A DNA stretch of 64,000 nt from Pseudomonadota bacterium (GCA_022360315.1 JAKSDA010000002.1:1-64000), one strand, 5' to 3'; shown: positions 38,839-49,177, counted from the stretch's first letter. Numbers and translations are program-made. Notes: generated by a model not told the origin, from the letters alone.

Positions 38839-39885
38839 ATGGTTAGCAATCAACACGGAGAAGACGAAAGGCTGAGGACGATCGGTTTGGTGCGCAGCCT
38901 GCTCAGCCGCCCGGCACTGGGCGCGGCCGGCGGGGCCATCGTCATCTGGACCATCTTTGCTATCGTTGCCAGCGACCGGGGCTTCGTGTCCCTACAGGGC
39001 ACGGCGACCTATCTCGAGGTCGCTGCCGAACTGGGTATTCTGGCCATTGCGGTGGCGCTTCTGATGATCGGCGGCGAATTCGATCTATCGATCGGCTCGA
39101 TGATTGGCCTCACCGGCATGGCCATGACCATCCTGAGCGTGAATCTCGGCCTGAGCATTCCCATCGCCATGGTGTTATCCCTGGCCATTGCCCTGGGGCT
39201 CGGCTTCTTGAACGGCTACATGGTGGTGCGCACCGGGCTGCCATCATTCATCGTCACCCTGGGCTCGTTATTCATCCTGCGCGGCTTGACCATCGGTACG
39301 ACCCGGCTCTTGACCGGCCGTACCCAGCTCGGCGGGCTCGACGAGGCGAGCGGCTACGGCGTGATGAGTGCGATCTTTGCCAGTGACATATCGATTTCCG
39401 GGGTCGAATTTCCCATCTCGATCCTGTGGTGGGTCGCGATCACCGCGTTTGGCACCTTTGTCCTGCTCAAGTCCAGGGTCGGCAACTGGATCTTCAGCAT
39501 TGGCGGCGACGTCAACTCGGCGCGGATGATGGGTGTTCCGGTCAGGCGGGTCAAGATCGCCCTTTTCATGACCACGGCGGCGGCGGCGTGGCTGGTCGCC
39601 ATGATCCAGGCCATCTCGTTCACCGGCGCCGATGTTCTGCGCGGCGAACAGCGCGAGTTCTACGCCATCATTGCTGCGGTCATTGGCGGCACCCTATTGA
39701 CTGGAGGCTATGGTTCGCTGATCGGAGCTGCGCTGGGCGCGCTGATTTTTGGCATGGTCAGACAGGGCATCGTATTCGCGGGCGTGGATGCCGATTGGTT
39801 TCAGGTCGCGCTGGGCAGTATGTTGGTCATGGCGGTTCTGGTCAACAGTGTGATTCGCCGCAAGGCCGCGGAGACAAAACGATGA
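38839..39885 (+). CDS. Sugar ABC transporter permease (CUT2, RbsC/FrcC-like)
   Basis: A 348-residue membrane protein with about eight to ten hydrophobic helices. Conserved family pieces are [26 protein letters not shown] and the EAA-like end [15 protein letters not shown]. It forms the channel of the importer whose binding protein is 124 bp upstream. Its stop overlaps the ATPase start by four bases (ATGA, 39882-39885). Start ATG at 38839. Confidence 0.94.
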   Translation: MVSNQHGEDERLRTIGLVRSLLSRPALGAAGGAIVIWTIFAIVASDRGFVSLQGTATYLEVAAELGILAIAVALLMIGGEFDLSIGSMIGLTGMAMTILSVNLGLSIPIAMVLSLAIALGLGFLNGYMVVRTGLPSFIVTLGSLFILRGLTIGTTRLLTGRTQLGGLDEASGYGVMSAIFASDISISGVEFPISILWWVAITAFGTFVLLKSRVGNWIFSIGGDVNSARMMGVPVRRVKIALFMTTAAAAWLVAMIQAISFTGADVLRGEQREFYAIIAAVIGGTLLTGGYGSLIGAALGALIFGMVRQGIVFAGVDADWFQVALGSMLVMAVLVNSVIRRKAAETKR

Positions 39886-40691
39886 GTGAAAAAAAAATTC
39901 TGCTCGAGCTCGACAGTGTCTCCAAGTTTTTCGGCAACATCATTGCTCTGCGCGACATTTCGATGCAGGTGAGAGCGGGCGAGGTCATGTGCTTGCTGGG
40001 CGATAATGGGGCAGGCAAGTCGACACTCATCAAGATTCTGGCTGGAGTCCATCAGCACGACCGGGGCGAGTACCGGGTCGAGGGCCAGGGGGTGCGCTTC
40101 GATTCGCCCAGAGATGCGCTCGATCGCGGCATTGCTGCGGTGTATCAGGACTTGGCTCTGGTTCCAATGATGAGCATTGCGCGCAATTTCTTTCTGGGTT
40201 CGGAGCCGACTCTGGGTTGGGGACCGCTGCGCCGCTTTGACCTCATCAAGGCGGCACGGGTGGCAAAAGAAGAGCTGGCCAAGATGGGCATTGATGTGCG
40301 CGATACCTCGCAGCCGGTCGGCACCATGTCGGGCGGCGAACGGCAATGTGTGGCCATTGCCCGGGCGGTGTATTTTGGCGCCAATGTGTTGATCCTGGAC
40401 GAGCCGACGTCGGCCCTGGGAGTCAAGGAGGCCGGCGTGGTCATGCGTTACATCGCGCAGACGCGCAGCCGTGGCCTGGGCGTCGTATTCATCACTCACA
40501 ATCCCCACCACGCCTATACCATCGGCGATCGCTTTACCATTCTCAATCGCGGCCAGAGCTACGGTACCTTTGGCAAGGACGAGATCACCCGGGAAGACAT
40601 GGTCACCATGATGGCGGGCGGCGAAGAGCTCAAGGCGATCGAACAGGAGATCGCCGAGATCGAATCGGAAGCGAATGCGGCCGGCGAATAA
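39882..40691 (+). CDS. Sugar ABC transporter ATP-binding protein (FrcA-like, single ABC domain)
   Basis: A 269-residue ATPase. Walker [10 protein letters not shown], signature M-S-G-G-E-R-Q and Walker [11 protein letters not shown] are intact. CUT2 systems usually have a two-domain ATPase of about 500 residues; the single-domain form here matches the FrcA type known from rhizobia. The frame is open upstream of 39882, but that part lies within the permease gene. The ATG overlaps the permease stop. A Glu-rich tail ends the protein. Confidence 0.94.
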   Translation: MSEKKILLELDSVSKFFGNIIALRDISMQVRAGEVMCLLGDNGAGKSTLIKILAGVHQHDRGEYRVEGQGVRFDSPRDALDRGIAAVYQDLALVPMMSIARNFFLGSEPTLGWGPLRRFDLIKAARVAKEELAKMGIDVRDTSQPVGTMSGGERQCVAIARAVYFGANVLILDEPTSALGVKEAGVVMRYIAQTRSRGLGVVFITHNPHHAYTIGDRFTILNRGQSYGTFGKDEITREDMVTMMAGGEELKAIEQEIAEIESEANAAGE

Positions 40692-40785
40692 GAGCCGGTC
40701 GAAACCCACAGCTCTTGGCGCAATTCGTCTCGCGCGGCCTCGGTTAATTCGCTGTAAAAGGTCCGCGTCGCGTATTGCTCTCCGG

Positions 40786-41871
<1,086 letters not shown>

Positions 41872-42003
41872 AAATCCTGTGAGCTGGGTTGTAGAGCCGA
41901 GATGTACAGCAATGACGTCGAGCCGCCAAGTCGCGCGGCTCGCGACCAGATTATTCGGTCGGGACCATGTTCGGGAGTATATACTCGAGTGATCCACTCG
42001 CCC

Positions 42004-42723
42004 ATGTCTGGCCTGGCGCGCATTTCGGGAGCCCTGGTTGTAATCGCATCGGTGATGGGTTTGGCCGAAATCCTCGGCTGCCAGGGACGAAACCCAAACC
42101 ACGGTGTCGAACGTCACATCGCCGAACGGCTGAGCCGGGCGCTCCGCATGCAGGTCGGCTCCCTGGCCTGCCCGACCGATGGCGACGTCCGGGCCGGATT
42201 TGTCTGCTCGGGCACGCTGCGCAGTGGGCAGCCGTTTGTGGTCGATGTTTCAGGTATCGACCCGGCCGGACAGCCGACCTGGAAAGTGCGTGGAGCACTC
42301 AACTTCGAGTATCAGATCGCCCTGGGCTTTGCCCGCGCTGCGCGGGGCCGGCCCGCTGCCGTCGCGTGCCCGCGCAGCGGCGACCTGAAGGCGGGCTTCG
42401 AGTGCCAGATCACCCTGGACGACGGCCATACCACCCCGGTCTGGGTCACTGCCAGCGATCGGGCCGACCGCTTTGTCTGGCGGGCCGGCGAAGTTTTGAT
42501 GCTGGGCGCGATCGAAGAGCAAATCCAGCTCGATCTGGACCGACGAGATCGCACCGCATCGGTCGATTGCGGGCGCGTTCTGCAAAAAAGCGTGCCGGGA
42601 CACTCGTTCGACTGCGCGATCCAGTTCGGCGATGGCAAGTCTGGCTCGGCCACGGTGTGGATCGTCGATGCGGACGGACGCATTCAATATCGCGTCTCGG
42701 CACATCCTCCTGGCGCGGAGTGA
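42004..42723 (+). CDS. Lipoprotein with three DUF4333-like cysteine repeats
   Basis: A 239-residue protein. The ATG at 42004 gives a signal segment ending in E-I-L-G-C. The mature part is three copies of a ~55-residue unit, each with a cysteine pair that can form a disulphide: S-L-A-C-P..G-F-V-C-S, A-V-A-C-P..G-F-E-C-Q and A-S-V-D-C-G..S-F-D-C-A. This C-P..F-x-C pattern followed by beta strands resembles DUF4333 domains. Function unknown, probably a periplasmic or surface binding module. The next gene starts eight bases after its stop. Confidence 0.78.
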   Translation: MSGLARISGALVVIASVMGLAEILGCQGRNPNHGVERHIAERLSRALRMQVGSLACPTDGDVRAGFVCSGTLRSGQPFVVDVSGIDPAGQPTWKVRGALNFEYQIALGFARAARGRPAAVACPRSGDLKAGFECQITLDDGHTTPVWVTASDRADRFVWRAGEVLMLGAIEEQIQLDLDRRDRTASVDCGRVLQKSVPGHSFDCAIQFGDGKSGSATVWIVDADGRIQYRVSAHPPGAE

Positions 42724-42730
42724 CTGGACA

Positions 42731-43717
42731 ATGGCGATCCCGCTGCGCAACGCTTTGTGTCTGCAATGTCGCACAGCCCTGTTCGAGGGCGAATCGTGCG
42801 CCATCGACAGCGCTCATTCGGTGGCTGACATGGATGATGTCTACGGCCGCGAGGTGCTCGTCGCAGCCGTGTGGGGACCACGTCACGTGCGTGAGTACAA
42901 CCTGCGCTCGGCCAGCCGGGCACAGCAAAACCTGACCGCATTGGCCTCGATCGGGGCCGGGTTGGGAGCTCTCACCTGGGCGCTGCTGCCCGGGGTCGGA
43001 ATTCTGCCGCTGTTTGGCGGCCTGGCCTCGGGAGCTGTGTTGTGGACCTGCGGCAATCGAATGCTCGGCAACCGACCGACAGCCTATCCCGTGGGCGCCG
43101 AGCCGCTGCCCGATACGACAGGGATGGGCCTGGGCCGGCGCGGTGAAGTGATGCGGGCAGAGGTACCCGGCACCCTCGATGACATTGCACGCGCAACACC
43201 CGGGGACCTCGACGGCATCGAGCGAGGCCAGCGGCGAAACGATCATCCGACCCAAGGCGAAATGCGGCTCTTTTCACCGGCCTCGGGGACCATGTGCATG
43301 GCCTATGCTGTCCAGCTTCACTACCAGGGCTACTGGGGCGATCGCATCATGTTCCGCGACGCAGTGACCGCCGGCTTCGAGGTCGAACTCGACTGCGGGC
43401 GCATCGCGTACATTCCAGCCGGTCGAGTTCGCCTCGTCGGCCCCATGCACCAGCAGATCGACGTCGATAATCTCCGCCTCGACCGCTACATCAAAGCGTT
43501 CGATCCCAGGCATAGCGCGGGTGACGCGTTCGATCCTCTGCGCTTCAATGTCGTCTACGAGCAAGTGATCGTGCCCGGTGATCGAGTCGAGCTGATCAGT
43601 CTTTTCGAACCGGTGGTCAATGCCAGGGCCAACCCGACTCATTACCGCGAACCAGCTCCATCGATCCTGGCCCCGCGCGGTGTGCCGATATTGCGACTCT
43701 TGACCCCGACCGGCTAG
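42731..43717 (+). CDS. Membrane protein with N-terminal CxxC, unknown function
   Basis: A 328-residue protein. It opens with a possible metal-binding pair (A-L-C-L-Q-C-R-T), a short linker, a hydrophobic hairpin (~75-115: L-T-A-L-A-S-I-G-A-G-L-G, then W-A-L-L-P-G-V-G-I-L-P-L-F-G-G) and a cytoplasmic C-terminal region of ~180 residues with beta character. The C-terminal part (V-I-V-P-G-D-R-V-E-L-I) resembles the RING-type E3-like GIDE domain in spirit only; no firm match. The start ATG at 42731 lies eight bases after the lipoprotein stop, so the two are probably co-transcribed. Confidence 0.7.
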   Translation: MAIPLRNALCLQCRTALFEGESCAIDSAHSVADMDDVYGREVLVAAVWGPRHVREYNLRSASRAQQNLTALASIGAGLGALTWALLPGVGILPLFGGLASGAVLWTCGNRMLGNRPTAYPVGAEPLPDTTGMGLGRRGEVMRAEVPGTLDDIARATPGDLDGIERGQRRNDHPTQGEMRLFSPASGTMCMAYAVQLHYQGYWGDRIMFRDAVTAGFEVELDCGRIAYIPAGRVRLVGPMHQQIDVDNLRLDRYIKAFDPRHSAGDAFDPLRFNVVYEQVIVPGDRVELISLFEPVVNARANPTHYREPAPSILAPRGVPILRLLTPTG

Positions 43718-43797
43718 CCCGACAATAAACCGGTGCGACATCGAATTGCCCGCACCAATGCGTTGCTGGGGCTGGATTCACAGCCTACCATGCCGAT

Positions 43798-44853
43798 ATG
43801 GCGAGCAAAAAAGCGCAATCGGCCGGCTCATCGGCAAAAAAAACGCCGGCGAAAAAAAAGACGCAAAAACGAGCGGTGCGCAAAAAAAGCCCATCGGCTG
43901 CGCGCAAGCGCATCACACCCCGCAAAGAAAAACGCGGCCTGGACAGCGGAGAAGTCGTGCTCGACGTCGACCAGCCCGAGCTGGCACAGCTCGTTGCCGA
44001 AGTGAAGGACGCCGGCGGCGCGGCCATCGGCGCATACCGCGAACCCCTGTCCGGCAAACCCATTCTGCTCGCAGCAGTGCCGCGCGATGCGGTAAAACCG
44101 ACACCGTTTCAACGCGACCTGTCACCCACTCACACCAAACGCCTGGCCCAAAAGATCGAAGAAAGCGGCTCGTTTCTCGATCCGTTGATCGTGGTGCGCG
44201 GAGCCGACGGCGGCTTCTGGACCCCCAATGGCCGGCATCGCCTCGCCGCCGCCAAGGTACTCGGCTTGCGCCTGATCACCGCGTTGATCTCGCCAGACGA
44301 GGATCTAGCATTCAAAATTCTGGCTCTAAATACCGAAAAAGCACACAATCTCAAAGATCGCAGCCTCGAGGTGATCCGCATGGCACGGGAGCTGGCCGGG
44401 CGCAAAAAACGCGCCCGTGAAATCGATTACGCCGCCGAGTTCGACGCCCCCGAGCTGCTCACTCTGGGCATCGTCTACGACGAACAGTCACGCTTTGCCG
44501 GCGGCGCCTACAGCCCGTTTCTCAAAAAAGTCGACCGCTTCAGCACGCGCACCCTGCCGGTGAGTCTGCGCGAGCGCGAGGGCTATGCCGCCCGCCTGGT
44601 CCAGATCGACAGCGAGGTCAAACGCATCATCGACAGCCTCAAAACACGCGGGTTCAAGTCGCCGTATCTGCGCAACTACGTCGTTGCACGGATCAATCCG
44701 GTCCGTTTCGTCCGGGCCAAAAAAGGCGACGATACGCCACCGATGACTATGGGCGCTGGACTCACCCGAATGGCAGCCAAGGCGCGCGCTTTCGACCTCG
44801 CATCGGTCAAGGAAAGCGACCTCGCACTGGTCGCAGCCGTGGCCAGCGAATGA
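43798..44853 (+). CDS. ParB-like nuclease domain protein with basic N-terminal tail
   Basis: A 351-residue protein. The first ~45 residues are Lys/Ala-rich (K-K-T-P-A-K-K-K-T-Q-K-R) and likely DNA-binding, like histone H1 tails. The ParB/Srx-type domain follows (~95-200): F-Q-R-D-L-S, R-L-A-Q-K-I-E-E-S-G-S-F-L-D-P-L-I-V-V and N-G-R-H-R-L-A-A-A-K-V-L-G, a motif of ParB-family CTPases. A C-terminal helical region of ~150 residues has no recognised fold. There is no ParA neighbour, so it is not the chromosome partition ParB. Such stand-alone ParB proteins may be CTP-dependent switches. Confidence 0.85.
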   Translation: MASKKAQSAGSSAKKTPAKKKTQKRAVRKKSPSAARKRITPRKEKRGLDSGEVVLDVDQPELAQLVAEVKDAGGAAIGAYREPLSGKPILLAAVPRDAVKPTPFQRDLSPTHTKRLAQKIEESGSFLDPLIVVRGADGGFWTPNGRHRLAAAKVLGLRLITALISPDEDLAFKILALNTEKAHNLKDRSLEVIRMARELAGRKKRAREIDYAAEFDAPELLTLGIVYDEQSRFAGGAYSPFLKKVDRFSTRTLPVSLREREGYAARLVQIDSEVKRIIDSLKTRGFKSPYLRNYVVARINPVRFVRAKKGDDTPPMTMGAGLTRMAAKARAFDLASVKESDLALVAAVASE

Positions 44854-45465
44854 GTGTACAGCCGTCCGGGCGCTGCCGAAATCCGATCACCCGAGCGCCA
44901 GGCGGTCGGGCCACCCACGGTCACATGGCGCCCCTTTTGAATGTGATCGTGGGTAGGTGAGGCTGTATCGCCCGCCCAGCCCCCCATTACAATGTGATAG
45001 CGCAGTGTAACATTTTGACGTGGGTGAAAGCCTGCTGGCCGGTTCTGCTGACCCGCATCGCCGGCAAACTCTCGACTTTCGCTCTGTCGTCGCGCCGTTG
45101 GCGATTTTACCAGCCCCCACAAGTCGGGTTCTTGCATGAGTGGGGTGGTTCATTCATAGGTGTTCAAAAATGAAATATCGTCACATTGGCTTGGTGACCA
45201 AGCCCCCGCCCCAGCCCCCAGGGGCCGCTGAGCCGATGATTGCGCACTGAAGTTAGCTCGGGAAAAAAATGTAGAATCAAGTGGATAGCTGATCGGTAGA
45301 CAAGTGATGAAAAATTCGATCGTTAGTGCGCAGGTGGGGGGAAGAGTCCCATCTGTGTAGGCATATGTACTTATTTATCCGTTGACAGCCTACTGCAAGT
45401 TACGGCACAACGTTGGCCGTAGACCGACTCCCCTTATATGAACTACTCGGGGATGAGGGCCTGCC
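44854..45465. other. Gene-poor gap at the left edge of the accessory region
   Basis: About 610 bases without a credible gene on either strand. It contains an inverted repeat TTACAATG-N8-CAGTGTAA (44987-45010, one mismatch), a 15-bp sequence also present at 53100-53114, and local AT-rich stretches near 45255-45390 unlike the flanks. TTGACA occurs at 45382-45387 but without a good -10 at standard spacing. Confidence 0.5.
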
Positions 45466-46020
45466 ATGACACGTAGGATTAGCTTACTCACCGTGAGTTC
45501 ACTTGCTGCAGCCTCGGCGCTGGGCGCATGTGCCCGGCGCAGTGATGGCCCGGCCGGGGATCCGGTACCGTTTGTCGAGCGCGTTCGTCTTGACGACAGG
45601 GCGGACACGCTGGTTGCCGGCGCGATGGCCGAGGCTGCAATCACCTGCGTCGCCGATCAATACGACATTATCGGGGGTCTGTCGGCCGGCGACGATTTTC
45701 TGGCGAGGTCGAGCAAAGTCGATGGGAATGGGATGCACCATATCCGCCTGGATCCGACTCACAACGGCGTCGGCGTGTGGGGCGCTGATCGTGTGGTGCA
45801 CGCTGCGAGCGGCTCATTCGAGGCTTTGAACGGTACTCTCGTCGTGCAGCTCGACGGCTTCGACACCTCGGCCGAGATCGGGGAAGACGACGCCATGACC
45901 GCGGCCAAAGCCGACCATGCGTCGGAGACCGAGGGCGAAGCCGTCGAGCTGCACACCCGGCATCATCGATACCGATGCATGCAACGACTCGGGTGTGCTG
46001 CACACCTGGTCGGTGCATAA
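45466..46020 (+). CDS. Lipoprotein, possibly frameshifted near its end
   Basis: A 184-residue frame with a lipoprotein signal (lipobox A-L-G-A-C) and a beta-rich mature part. The last ~25 residues read unnaturally (H-T-R-H-H-R-Y-R-C-M-Q). The shifted frame, in contrast, gives a plausible ending to a TGA at 46037-46039: C-T-P-G-I-I-D-T-D-A-C-N-D-S-G-V-L-H-T-W-S-V. A frameshift around 45930-45960 would explain this. No family is recognised. It lies alone within an AT-rich neighbourhood. Confidence 0.6.
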   Translation: MTRRISLLTVSSLAAASALGACARRSDGPAGDPVPFVERVRLDDRADTLVAGAMAEAAITCVADQYDIIGGLSAGDDFLARSSKVDGNGMHHIRLDPTHNGVGVWGADRVVHAASGSFEALNGTLVVQLDGFDTSAEIGEDDAMTAAKADHASETEGEAVELHTRHHRYRCMQRLGCAAHLVGA

Positions 46021-46074
46021 CGAAACCGAAACGCATTGATTATAAACCAGCGTACGTACAAACCAGCCCATAAC

Positions 46075-46165
46075 CAGTTAGCTTAGTTAATCTGTTAGTT
46101 AGTTAGTTGATCGATATAGTAGCCTGAATTAGTAATTAGCAATTATTAGACTATATTAGAACGAC
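46075..46165. repeat. AT-rich stretch with TTAG tetranucleotide repeats
   Basis: GTTAG/TTAGTTAGTTAG units and long A/T runs contrast sharply with the GC-rich surroundings. Nothing coding is visible. Confidence 0.6.
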
Positions 46166-46196
46166 TCATCATCCCTCATTCAGTCCTCCTCCATGT

Positions 46197-46228
46197 AGCG
46201 CCCGCCCTTACTCATCGGGGCGGGCGCT
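46197..46228. terminator. Strong GC hairpin between convergent genes
   Basis: AGCGCCCGCCC (46197-46207) pairs perfectly with GGGCGGGCGCT (46218-46228) around a ten-base loop. It lies between the plus-strand lipoprotein and the minus-strand acyl-CoA dehydrogenase-like gene, so it may end transcription from both sides. No T-tract follows. Confidence 0.55.
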
Positions 46229-46264
46229 CCCTCCACTTGATCGACAGTTCCCGCCGTCGCGGTT

Positions 46265-47257
46265 TTATCGGCTCGGGCGCAATCGACTCCAGGCCACTTC
46301 GCGACGGCGTTTGCGTGCCTTGCCGGCGACTTGAAGCAGAGCCCGATCGCGCTTCCAGCGCGCTCGGGTTTCGCGGTCGACACGTGGCCAGTAGCCGTCG
46401 TGGTCGGCGGCCAGCGTTTCTGCTCGAGCGATCAGTCCGGCCAGGGCCAGATGGGTTGCCGGGCTGGACGGATCGGCGGCAGCCAGCGCGCTCGCGCCAC
46501 TGAGAAGCGCCAGGATGGCCTCGATGGCATGCTCTGGCCACTCGGCACGCCGCGCCACTTGAAGTTGCCACGCGGCCAGGGCGGCGTGCACGTGGCAGTC
46601 CTCGATGGTGCGAAACGGTTTCAGATAGCGGTCGTAGCCATCACCGGGGAGAATTTCGTCCGCTTTCACGAGCACGTTGTCAAAGCCGAGACGGGCGTGA
46701 GCGATCTCGGGCACGAATGGAAGCTCCGCGGCCGGCGCATCGGTGACGGCGATTCCATCGCGATCAGCCGGGATGAGCACGGCGGTGAGTACATTGCGCC
46801 CGCGGTCATCCTGGCGACCCGCACTGGCGAGGACGAGATATCGCTCGGCCCGGGAGCCGAGAGTCGCCCAGCGCTTTTCTCCGTGCATGCGGTAGATTGG
46901 CACGCCGGCCGGGCCGCTGGCGATTCGATCGGCAGTATCGTCCCGGTCGCCATCGACGGCGAGGTGGGTGCGGATGGCGCGCGGATGATTGCCGCCCTCT
47001 TCCGTTGCACACAGGGCGGTTTTGGCCTGTCCCGGATCGGGTATCGCGCCGGCCAACAGGCACTGGATGGCTTCCTGATAGCCCGCAGCGAATGCATACG
47101 CCGGCCGGTCGGCGACGAATCCGCCCACCATGGCGCGGTGGATCGGGGTCGGGATATCCCGGGTCGCTTCGCGATGTCTCGACCACCACGTGTCGACGTC
47201 GGGCAGGGGAGCGGGCAGGGGAGACAGGGTGAGCAGCGACTCGAGAAGCTGATCCAT
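46265..47257 (-). CDS. Acyl-CoA dehydrogenase-like protein, divergent
   Basis: A 330-residue protein from the ATG at 47257. The middle part resembles an acyl-CoA dehydrogenase: A-L-C-A-T-E-E-G-G-N-H (like the FAD-contact T-E-x-x-G-S), G-E-K-R-W-A-T-L-G-S-R, then A-R-L-G-F-D-N-V-L-V-K-A-D-E-I-L-P-G. The C-terminal helical domain is shorter than usual and the catalytic glutamate cannot be placed, so the reaction is uncertain. No operon partner is present. Confidence 0.72.
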   Translation of the reverse strand: MDQLLESLLTLSPLPAPLPDVDTWWSRHREATRDIPTPIHRAMVGGFVADRPAYAFAAGYQEAIQCLLAGAIPDPGQAKTALCATEEGGNHPRAIRTHLAVDGDRDDTADRIASGPAGVPIYRMHGEKRWATLGSRAERYLVLASAGRQDDRGRNVLTAVLIPADRDGIAVTDAPAAELPFVPEIAHARLGFDNVLVKADEILPGDGYDRYLKPFRTIEDCHVHAALAAWQLQVARRAEWPEHAIEAILALLSGASALAAADPSSPATHLALAGLIARAETLAADHDGYWPRVDRETRARWKRDRALLQVAGKARKRRREVAWSRLRPSR

Positions 47258-47490
47258 ACCGTATCGTATCAGAGCTGACCGCACTGCTGCACGGATGGTC
47301 GCATCGGCCGGCGCCGGCGCCCGACCGCTCCGCTCCCCATGAACTCCGCTTTGTGGTACTCGGCGTTCGATGTCGGGATGCCCGGGCGATCATACGTTTA
47401 GCTACAAATTTCCGGCGGCGGTTGCGATTTTTTTGTGATTGTGGCCAAGCGCCGAGCCCAAAAGAGCAAGGGTCCTGGTAGACTCGTGTC

Positions 47491-48261
47491 ATGGGAATCT
47501 GTATTAACTATTTTGGGCGGCTGGCAAATCCCGATCTCGCACAGCAGCTAGTTGGCGAGATGCGCGCACTGTGCCGCAAAATGGAGTGGTGGCACATGGA
47601 TATGGAAGAGCTTATCGCGGCGGGAAAGGTCTATACAAAAGATCTCGTCGGGATCAGCCTAACTCCACATCCGAAGTGCGAGTGGGTAAATTTGCACTTC
47701 GATCCCCAGGGCAGGCTGGTCAACGATTTCTACTATGCGATGTTGCACGACAAAACGTTTGGCGGGCGAGTCGCGCAACTCTTTCGCAACAACAACCGGC
47801 GAATCAACGAGTTGCTCGGCACGGAGTCGGCTCGGAACCCCGACCAGAAAATTGACCGGAATGGTGGCGAGAACACGTTGGATGTCACCATGATCGAGGG
47901 TAACGGGGCGCAGACCAAGACACTCGACCTCGCCTTTGGCGTCACCTACAACTGGACAAAAACCCAACATGCCGGCCTGGAAGCTCACGTGGCAGTGTGC
48001 CGGGTGCTCGCGTATGTGAAAAAGTACTACGCGCCCGATCTCGAAGTGCACGACGAAACAGGCTACTTTGAGCACGGCGATCTCAAACAGGCAGCCCGTG
48101 AAATCGGTTACATGGACTATCAGATAGAGACCACGCGCCGTGCCCTCGAGGGAATTGCTGAGGACGCGCGCCGGGGCACGATCCAGCGACCGGCGACCCT
48201 GCCCGAATTGCTCTCCATGATCGACCGCTATCTGTGCGAAGTACGCTCGACGTTGCATTGA
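47491..48261 (+). CDS. Conserved protein of unknown function
   Basis: A 256-residue soluble protein. Its start (M-G-I-C-I-N-Y-F-G-R-L), the middle segment L-V-G-I-S-L-T-P-H-P-K-C-E and the end (K-K-Y-Y-A-P-D-L-E-V-H-D-E-T-G-Y-F-E) are hallmarks of an uncharacterised family that I recall from several phyla. A central insertion with N-N-N-R-R-I-N-E and a glycine stretch sets it apart from the shorter members. There is no signal peptide. It stands between a divergent dehydrogenase-like gene and a toxin remnant. Function unknown. Confidence 0.78.
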   Translation: MGICINYFGRLANPDLAQQLVGEMRALCRKMEWWHMDMEELIAAGKVYTKDLVGISLTPHPKCEWVNLHFDPQGRLVNDFYYAMLHDKTFGGRVAQLFRNNNRRINELLGTESARNPDQKIDRNGGENTLDVTMIEGNGAQTKTLDLAFGVTYNWTKTQHAGLEAHVAVCRVLAYVKKYYAPDLEVHDETGYFEHGDLKQAAREIGYMDYQIETTRRALEGIAEDARRGTIQRPATLPELLSMIDRYLCEVRSTLH

Positions 48262-48332
48262 CAGTCCAGCCCGGGCCAGTGCGCCCCGCGATATGTGAAA
48301 GGTTAACGTATAAAAACAAACACTTAACGCAA

Positions 48333-48359
48333 CACCCCGCAAGGTAACCAACCGGGGTG
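48333..48359 (+). terminator. Short hairpin after the conserved unknown gene
   Basis: CACCCCG (48333-48339) pairs with CGGGGTG (48353-48359) around a 13-base loop, 72 bases after the stop. Weak evidence. Confidence 0.3.
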
Positions 48360-48458
48360 CAAAGCGACTTTCGGGACTTTTGTCGGGAGTCTCGACGCCA
48401 GATTATTTTTGGGAAGAATCGACCGCCACGACATCATCGTCGAGCATCATGAAGGTGA

Positions 48459-48701
48459 GCCGATCAGTGGAGTCGCGTTCCCGCTGAACCAAAACACTTC
48501 GAGTACGATGTGTCAGGCCCAGGGGGCACCATGCAGAGAAAATCCGTCCAACAGCAAACGTTGGATCGCAGCCATCCAGGGCAAGGACACTGGGAATCTG
48601 GATCAGTGAAGGTTGATCCTATCACGGGGCAGGTCCGAACCAATCGATACGGTCGACCGAAACTAACGAACGACAAATCTAAAGTGGATTACGACTACTG
48701 A
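48459..48701 (+). pseudogene. Orphan C-terminal toxin module of an RHS/polymorphic toxin
   Basis: The frame is open from 48459 (after TGA 48456-48458) to TGA 48699-48701. It reads like the tail of an RHS-type polymorphic toxin: H-F-E-Y-D-V, G-H-W-E-S-G-S-V-K-V-D-P, then N-R-Y-G-R-P-K-L-T-N-D-K-S-K-V-D-Y. No delivery domain or RHS repeats precede it. The only in-frame starts are GTG 48510 and ATG 48531. It looks like a displaced toxin cassette, kept next to an immunity gene. The toxin class is not certain. Confidence 0.72.
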
Positions 48702-49177
48702 TGATGACCCTTGCAGAAAGATTGGCCCGCGCAAAAGAAATGCCCCGTCACCTCTCAGAACTGTCCTGTTTGACAGGGCACAAGGTGGAGCGATTTGACC
48801 TGCTATCTCCCGAGCGGACTTCCTCCATACGCGATCAAGTAAGGTTAACTCCCCCGTCACCCTCCGTTGCTTGGGAGACAGGGTTCCGAGAAAAAGAAAC
48901 GCCGAGATTTAGAAAGTTTCTGGAGCGTCTGCATAGCTCGAATGCGAGCGACGTGTATCTGTGGACGCCAGCTACGAACATCTGCGGTCTGTTGCCGCCG
49001 TTACCGCGTCGGGCGGTCAACTTCGATTTTCCGTTCAACCTGAATCCAGAGGGTATCCTGACCGTTCTGACTTCCGATCTCCAGGACCGCTTGATCCTAG
49101 ACTACTCAGAGGCCAAAGAAGGTGCTCGGTTGGAGATAGAGGCTGCCGGCCCGCATTGGTCTACGGTAGAATTCTGA
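48701..49177 (+). CDS. Probable immunity protein for the adjacent toxin tail
   Basis: A 158-residue soluble protein whose ATG (48701) shares one base with the toxin stop (TGATG), the usual coupling of a polymorphic toxin and its immunity gene. Recognisable pieces are V-Y-L-W-T-P-A-T-N-I-C-G-L-L-P and V-N-F-D-F-P-F-N-L-N-P-E-G-I-L-T-V-L-T-S-D-L. It would bind and neutralise the cognate toxin in the cytoplasm. Its base composition is less GC-rich than that of the housekeeping genes. Confidence 0.75.
   Translation: MMTLAERLARAKEMPRHLSELSCLTGHKVERFDLLSPERTSSIRDQVRLTPPSPSVAWETGFREKETPRFRKFLERLHSSNASDVYLWTPATNICGLLPPLPRRAVNFDFPFNLNPEGILTVLTSDLQDRLILDYSEAKEGARLEIEAAGPHWSTVEF

Noticed and set aside
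44676..45153. Minus-strand open frames in the gap after the ParB-type gene
   Set aside because: Arg/Ser/Thr-rich, no ribosome site and no family match; partly opposite the ParB-type gene.
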